Positions 42,309 through 46,930 of a stretch of 46,930 bases of DNA are shown piece after piece; the first letter of the stretch is position 1, and each line of letters opens with the position of its first letter. The notes under the pieces were generated by a model, which did not search any database, was not told the origin of the DNA, and saw only the letters and a list, made by a program, of their open reading frames with translations. The stretch is from Mastigamoeba balamuthi (lineage: Eukaryota; Evosea; Mastigamoebida; Mastigamoebidae), in the NCBI GenBank assembly GCA_902651635.1, contig CACRSC010000012.1, positions 214,681-261,610 on the forward strand, written 5' to 3'. The translations under genes were made by a program, and so were the position numbers.

Positions 42309-42862
42309 CCCCTCGTGAGGTCACTCCCGATTGATATCATCTTTCCCCCACTCTGTCCCTCCTCCTCTCCCCCCCCCTGTGTTGTTTTTTCCACGCCGTC
42401 GACCAGACCCCCCCCCCCCCCCCGTTGCAATGCCACCCGCACGCCACCACGCCAACGCACCCAAGTACCTATGCACGGCCGCACACGTCCGAATCTGTGG
42501 CCTTCTTTTCCCCGCCCTCCAATACCACCTGTATTTCTCTGAGCACACACCCGTCCGTCCGGTTTTCGGTGCGAACTCGATTGGGTCCAGCAGATTGAAA
42601 CGGCGGAACCGAACGAGTTTGATCTGTCTCGCGCGTTTTGCTCGGGGAACACTACCGTGCTTCATTCGCGCCCAACAACGACTGGCTGTGGCGGCACCAC
42701 TGCAGAGCCTGCTCGGGATCGGTCGCCTTCCCCTGGGAGCCGACAATCTCCGCGGCGATATCTCGCGGAACAGAGAAGGTGCTCATGTATGCTCTATTTT
42801 GGGGCCTGTGACGTGTCAGTACTCAACTCGACTTTGCGGTGATCGCCACCACCCACCCAGCA
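42309..42862. other. Intergenic region with C-run
   Basis: Holds a run of about 14 C residues near 42409-42423 and AT-rich patches near 42580-42620. Several small frames exist but none is convincing. Confidence 0.35.
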
Positions 42863-44495
42863 ATGGCGGAGAGCAACAAGTGCGCGACGTGCGGCAAGAG
42901 CGTGTTCGCGATGGAGGCGCTCCGCGTGGACAAGAGCCTCTTCCACAAGAGCGGCTGCTTCAAGTGCCTGCACTGCGGCTGCGGCCTGCGTGCCGGAAAC
43001 TACGCCGGCATCAAGGGGAAGTACTACTGTGCGAGCCACACGCATATCCCCACCCACTCGCCCCCGCCTGCCCCCTCCTCGCCAGTACCGCCGGCGGTCC
43101 GCACTCACCGTGTTCCCGCGCGGACGTGCAGGCAAGCCGCACTTCAAGCAGGTGTGTTCTCGTTCGCCGAGGGGGTTTCATTTTTCGCGTATTCCGCCCC
43201 GCATTTCCGGGTTTTCCCGGTTTTCGGCATCGATGTTGAGCGCTCTCTGCCGGGGCGGGGCAGCTGTTCGCTCTCAAGGGCGACTACGCCAGCGCCTTCG
43301 GCGAGGAGAAGCCCGGGGAGAAGTGGGCTCGCGAGAAGAGCGGGTCGCCGGGCCCTCAGAGGCCCGACAGCGCGCACGACTCGTCCGAGCAGTCGACGAC
43401 CGCAGAGATCGCTGCCACGTCATCGGCATCCACGCCGCCTGCGGATCGCAGGCCTACGTCGCGGCTCGCGGTCGCAGCGGAGGTGCTCCCGGCGCCCCAG
43501 CCGACCGCGGCAGCCGAGGTCGTCGCCACGTCGTCGACGGGCGCGGGTGCCGACGCGCCAAGTGAGCACGAGGGCGCAGCTGCGGCAGTCGCAGCGTCGT
43601 CCGAGTCCCCGCAGCCGCAGACGACCGTCGACGTGGCGTACAACGCGACGTCGGCCGACGCAGCGGTGGCCTGCGCGACCCCGCCGCTGCAGTCGACGAG
43701 CGCCGACGTGGTCGCCACGTCGTCGACGAGCGGCGTGGAGCACAGGTCGCACACGCCGGCGGACGGCACCGCGAGCCCCAAGATACCATCGTCGCCGCAG
43801 GTCGTGGCGTCGTCGGCGTCGCCATCGCTGTCGCCGTCGCTGTCGCCCGGCACCAGGAGGGCCCTGTCGGCGACGTCCAAGAACAGGGCCAGCGTCCGCC
43901 TGCAGCAGCTCAAGCTCAACGGTGCGAGAGAGCGCAGGAGTCCGCGAGTGCCTCACGGTGTGCTCGGCGATTCCTCTAGGGCTGACGATGGAGGACTTCG
44001 AGTTGGCGCAGGAGAAGTTCCGCAAGTACGACGTCGACGGAAATGGGACCATTGACAGGGAGGAGTTCAGGTACCCAACTGCCCTCTCTCTCGCGGCTGC
44101 TCCGTGGTCGCTGACCGCTCGTTGGGCAACACAGCGTGATAGTAGACGAGCTGAACCCCAACAAGGGCGCCATGTTCCGCAAGCGCACGGCCGAGATGCT
44201 GTTCAACAGGTTCGACACGGACAAGAGCGGTAAGACGGCCAAAGGCGTTCCCCTCTTCTTCACTGTTCTCTGAAATGGCCACGCATAGGGGACCTGGACG
44301 AGATCGAGTTCCTGGCAGTGTACTCGGAGCTGCTGCTTGCATCTGGAAAGTAAGCTCTAAACAGCGGTCCATGCTCTCCATCCTAGATCCCCTGATGCTA
44401 TCCCATTGCCGCCCTCGGTGTAACAAGCCACATCTCTCCGCCGTCATGCCCTTGTGCAATACTGCAGTGACAACATGAAGACACTCGAGTGGTGA
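42863..44495 (+). CDS. LIM-domain / EF-hand fusion protein
   Basis: Seven exons, 42863-43028, 43132-43151 (a 20-nt microexon), 43264-43921, 43980-44070, 44135-44229, 44289-44349 and 44468-44495, give 372 residues. The N-terminal LIM domain has its zinc ligands in CATC, SLFHKSGC, CLHC and YYCKPHF; the last His sits in the microexon, and LFALKGDYASAFG follows as in LIM proteins of the cytoskeleton. A 200-residue Ala/Thr/Ser-rich, repetitive linker (ATSSAS, ATSSTG, ATSSTS units) leads to two EF-hands: DVDGNGTIDREEF and DTDKSGDLDEIEF, both with good calcium-ligand spacing. LIM zinc fingers bind proteins, and EF-hands suggest calcium control, probably at actin structures. If the last intron is not spliced, translation ends at 44353 with SGK instead of SGNDNMKTLEW. 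Confidence 0.78.
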
Positions 44496-44657
44496 AAAGT
44501 ACCCTTCATTCACTAAACCGAGCTATTCATTGCTTTTGCAAGATAAAAAAGGCTGCTGGGGAGCTCGCTGAACTTGACCACTAAAGCTCCTGCACTAAAC
44601 TGTGACGCCCGAACGCAGGACAGCGATCAAAAGGTCACATTCTGGCGGAATCGCCCC

Positions 44658-45992
44658 CTACAACGCCCTGAGAAGCTTAAACGTATTGTCCACGAGGTCT
44701 CGAATCTCCTGAGGGTCCGTGGGCGCGTCCATATCCGTTACCGACATTCGGAGGCATCCGCCCGACGTCCCCGCCCACACAAACGTGGCCCATGCGATCG
44801 AAGGGTTGCTGGAGACAACGGCCAGGTCCCCCCACCTGCATGAGCCCGGAGCGGCACCAGGCGCATTCAGCCTCCTGTCGAGGTCGCCCATGCTGCTGAC
44901 GAAGAGGGTGTGCAGGTCGCGGTCCTTGAGCGGAACCCTCTGGGTGCCACACTTCGAGCTGTAGGCCCTGAGCAGGTTCCTGGTGCACACAGAGCGGCAC
45001 TCGTTGTTGTCGAGGCACATGTGCATCGCCGTGTGGCACTTGCGGGCGGCGTCCCACAGCTGCAGGCCCTTGACGTCGACCAGAGGCAGGATGGCGGGCG
45101 TGATGTCGAGGTTGAGCTGGATCGGTTCCCTGGGCTCGCGCATGCAGACGGCCTGGACCACCTCGACGTTCTCCGAGGGCATCGCCATGAGCAGGGCGGC
45201 GGTGATGGCGTCGGTGACGGTGACGTGTTCCCTCTTGCACGCTGCTACGAGCGTCATGGTAGAGACCTTGTCGAGCTTCTCCGAGATGATGATGGACTTG
45301 GAGGTCCTTTCGTTGAGCTCAAGGGCCTCGCCGATCCCTTCCATGAGCATATCCTCCTCAGCTTTCGACATCGACGAGAGACGGAGGTCGGGCCTGCGCT
45401 GCTCCAGCGGTGCCGGCAGCGAGAACTCGACCCTCTCGACCTCGACGCCCGAGAGCAGCATCGTGAGCTCGCGCATCAGCGCCAATTTGCTGATGCCGTC
45501 GTTGAAGGCGTGACTGTTGTGCATCACCATGATGGCGAGCTCGGGGTCAGAGGCGATCTGGTACAGCTCGATCTCCCAGGGGAAGTCGTCGCGGCACTTC
45601 CAGAACATAGCCCCGCGGCGGATGAACGACTCCCACGACGCCTCGACTGTCGCGTTGTCGAAGAACACGATGGGTAGGTCTTCGGGCCTGGGCACAGGCC
45701 CTACGACAGCCTTGCCCGTGGCGCGGTCCGACCACATCCGCTGGAGGCGCAGCATCGGGTGCAGGTCGCACAGCTTCACCCAGGCGGCGAGGAACGACTC
45801 GTGGGTGCACTTGCCGTTGTGGCGCAGCTCAGTCCAGAGCACCGGGGGCAGGATGTTGTGACGAAGAAACGATCGCTGTATGGGTTGTGAAGGCGGGAAG
45901 AATGGGCGGCAAGGGTGGGGTTAGTAACACAGGAGGAACACGGGATGGAAACACGCCTCTATCGGGCCGAAATGCACTTCAGGGAGAGCCAT
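44658..45992 (-). CDS. CoA-dependent acyltransferase of the condensation-domain fold (alcohol acetyltransferase/PapA5-like)
   Basis: Two exons on the minus strand, 45942-45992 (MALPEVHFGPIEACFHP) and 44658-45875, with a 66-nt intron containing a TTACTAAC branch site; 422 residues. The active-site motif HxxxDG is in HNSHAFNDGIS. Other features fit this superfamily: an N-terminal SFLRHNILPPVLWTELR segment, LPIVFFDN, and a later SSNPSIAWATFVWAGTSGGCLRMS region near the second half's active-site channel. Such enzymes acylate alcohols or amines using acyl-CoA; the substrate is not predictable. The first exon shows that a start at 45842 (GTG) would be wrong. A second copy begins at the right edge, so this is a tandem pair. 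Confidence 0.75.
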
Positions 45993-46435
45993 CTCCACCG
46001 CCGCGTCTCTCTTTCTCTCCACTCAGAAGAGCTTTGGATGTTGAGTGACTGGTGGTGGCTGCGCCTGTACGAAAAACGAGTGGGGTGCAGTGAGTAGGCT
46101 GGCTACTCAGCCTTCTAGCACTTATCTCAAGATAGTCACTGAGCCACTCCAGGAGACATTGATAATTCAGTCTTTTCTCTCTGTGGTTTGCGAATTGATC
46201 GCCGCTTCTCACATAATTCTCATGTGACTCGTGATTTCGATGTGGTTCGTCACATTTTTTCCGACATCTTTCCCGCACTGTTGGTTTGAGCCCAGAAATC
46301 GAATACCACTTTCTCGCATGTGCCCATTGCTGTCGCATACATTTCTCTGCTTTGCCAAAGACATACACTCCCAACGTTGGTTGGTATAATATCTGAGTTG
46401 GCTGGCTTGTGATGCATTGGTCGCTATAGCAGCTG
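45993..46435. other. Intergenic region, nothing identified
   Basis: More AT-rich than most of the window. It should contain the promoter of the acyltransferase gene (minus) and the 3' end of the fragment at 46442-46770. No supported gene. Confidence 0.35.
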
Positions 46436-46441
46436 TTCTAG

Positions 46442-46770
46442 TCTAAGCACAGAGTGATGACTTTCAGCAGGTTGTAGGACGTGTCTGAGTAGATCCAGGT
46501 CAGATTCGGGACGAAGTACTTGAGCTCTTCGCGTTTCTCCCAGAACCCGTTCAGCGAGGCACTTCCAGACGCCGGTGAGTGTGGGTTAGTATCATCAGCT
46601 GCGCCACCCTGCGCGGGGTGTGGTAGCCATCGCAGCAGTGGTCCGTGACGTGACTGAACGCGCCGACCATCGTGCCTGCAGCCCCTGAATGATCGAGCTC
46701 ATCAGGACGGCCTTGATCGGGAAGTCATTGACAAACAGCTTTGACGATTTGGCTGAGAGAGATAATCAAC
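46442..46770 (-). pseudogene. Fragment or partial minus-strand gene of unknown family
   Basis: After a plausible acceptor (ATCTCTCTCAG) the minus strand encodes KLFVNDFPIKAVLMSSIIQ, and later GFWEKREELKYFVPNLTW and SDTSYNLLKVITLCLD followed by TAG. These read like real protein, but no single frame joins them without a splice I cannot fix: a GCACGA donor or a GTGGCG donor, with an ACTAACC branch site and GGAAG acceptor, are both possible. No start codon is evident and the next gene ends at 46889, leaving little space upstream. It may be a decayed gene or the end of one whose start lies beyond the window. Confidence 0.3.
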
Positions 46771-46888
46771 ACAGCCACACCAACAAGCCGTTAATTTGTT
46801 TCAGGCGATCGTGAATACTCACCTGACTATACGATGAGCGGTGGGCTTGGCTCCACTGGAGAGGACTAAACTATGACGGAATCGCTTC

Positions 46889-46930
46889 CTATAGCGCCCC
46901 AAGAACTTTGAACGTGTTATCCACGAGGTC
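46889..46930 (-). CDS. C-terminal end of a tandem acyltransferase copy (cut by the window edge)
   Basis: Thirteen codons and TAG on the minus strand read DLVDNTFKVLGAL, against DLVDNTFKLLRAL at the C-terminus of the acyltransferase at 44658-45992. The DNA past the stop also matches (GGCGATTCCG versus AGCGATTCCG), so this is a recent tandem duplicate. Confidence 0.75.
   Translation of the reverse strand, partial: DLVDNTFKVLGAL

Noticed and set aside
1-46930. CRISPR arrays, bacterial operons, transposases, reverse transcriptases or virus-like elements
   Set aside because: No direct-repeat arrays, no integrase, polymerase or capsid-like frames, and no terminal repeats were seen in any part of the window.

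Overview
The window reads as nuclear DNA of a GC-rich, intron-rich, gene-dense microbial eukaryote. Most genes are split by short introns (about 41-120 nt, a few near 500 nt). The standard code is used, third positions are strongly G/C, and poly-Q and poly-A tracts are common. An amoebozoan is my best guess, for instance a GC-rich amoeboflagellate. That rests on the CHASE4-type receptor cyclase, the mix of actin regulators and signalling fusions, and a CCDC112-like ciliary or centriolar protein; it is inference, not proof. I saw no viral element, LTR element, transposon or CRISPR array.

Layout. 1-5.1 kb: the 3' exon of an unidentified gene in AT-rich surroundings, an SLC35F6-like transporter and a purine-type phosphoribosyltransferase, all on +. 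5.3-9.6 kb: two minus-strand genes, one from a new Cys-rich family, one unknown nuclear-type protein. 10.1-13.2 kb: a kelch-protein kinase fusion. 13.3-15.7 kb: two identical tRNA-Ile(GAT) genes in inverted orientation around a secreted, probably GPI-anchored protein. 15.8-19.5 kb: a conserved unknown enzyme-like gene and capping protein alpha (minus). 19.7-23.6 kb: AAR2 and a RING protein (+). 24.1-27 kb: a second member of the Cys-rich family (minus), tRNA-Leu(GAG), and RRS1. 27.1-31.9 kb: a 17-exon gene encoding one polypeptide with two complete TM-CHASE4-TM-HAMP-cyclase modules. 32.1-37 kb: a CCDC112-like gene (minus), RAD6/UBC2 (+), and a WW-WW-UBA-RING ligase (minus). 37.7-44.5 kb: a C2-domain protein, a one-domain ADF-H protein, the third Cys-rich family member and a LIM/EF-hand fusion (all +). 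44.6-46.9 kb: an acyltransferase of the condensation-domain fold, an unclear gene fragment, and the C-terminal end of a tandem acyltransferase copy.

Themes. Housekeeping genes for splicing (AAR2), ribosome assembly (RRS1), ubiquitylation (RAD6, two RING proteins) and actin dynamics (capping protein alpha, ADF-H, LIM/EF-hand) lie among signalling genes (tandem cyclase, kelch-kinase, C2 protein) and a lineage-specific family seen three times. Splice donors are unusual: most are GTGCG or GTACG rather than GTRAGT, and at least five introns start with GC, usually GCACG. Exon ends given below were chosen from reading frame, splice dinucleotides, phase and family alignment by eye; total CDS length divides by three in every gene I call complete, unless noted.
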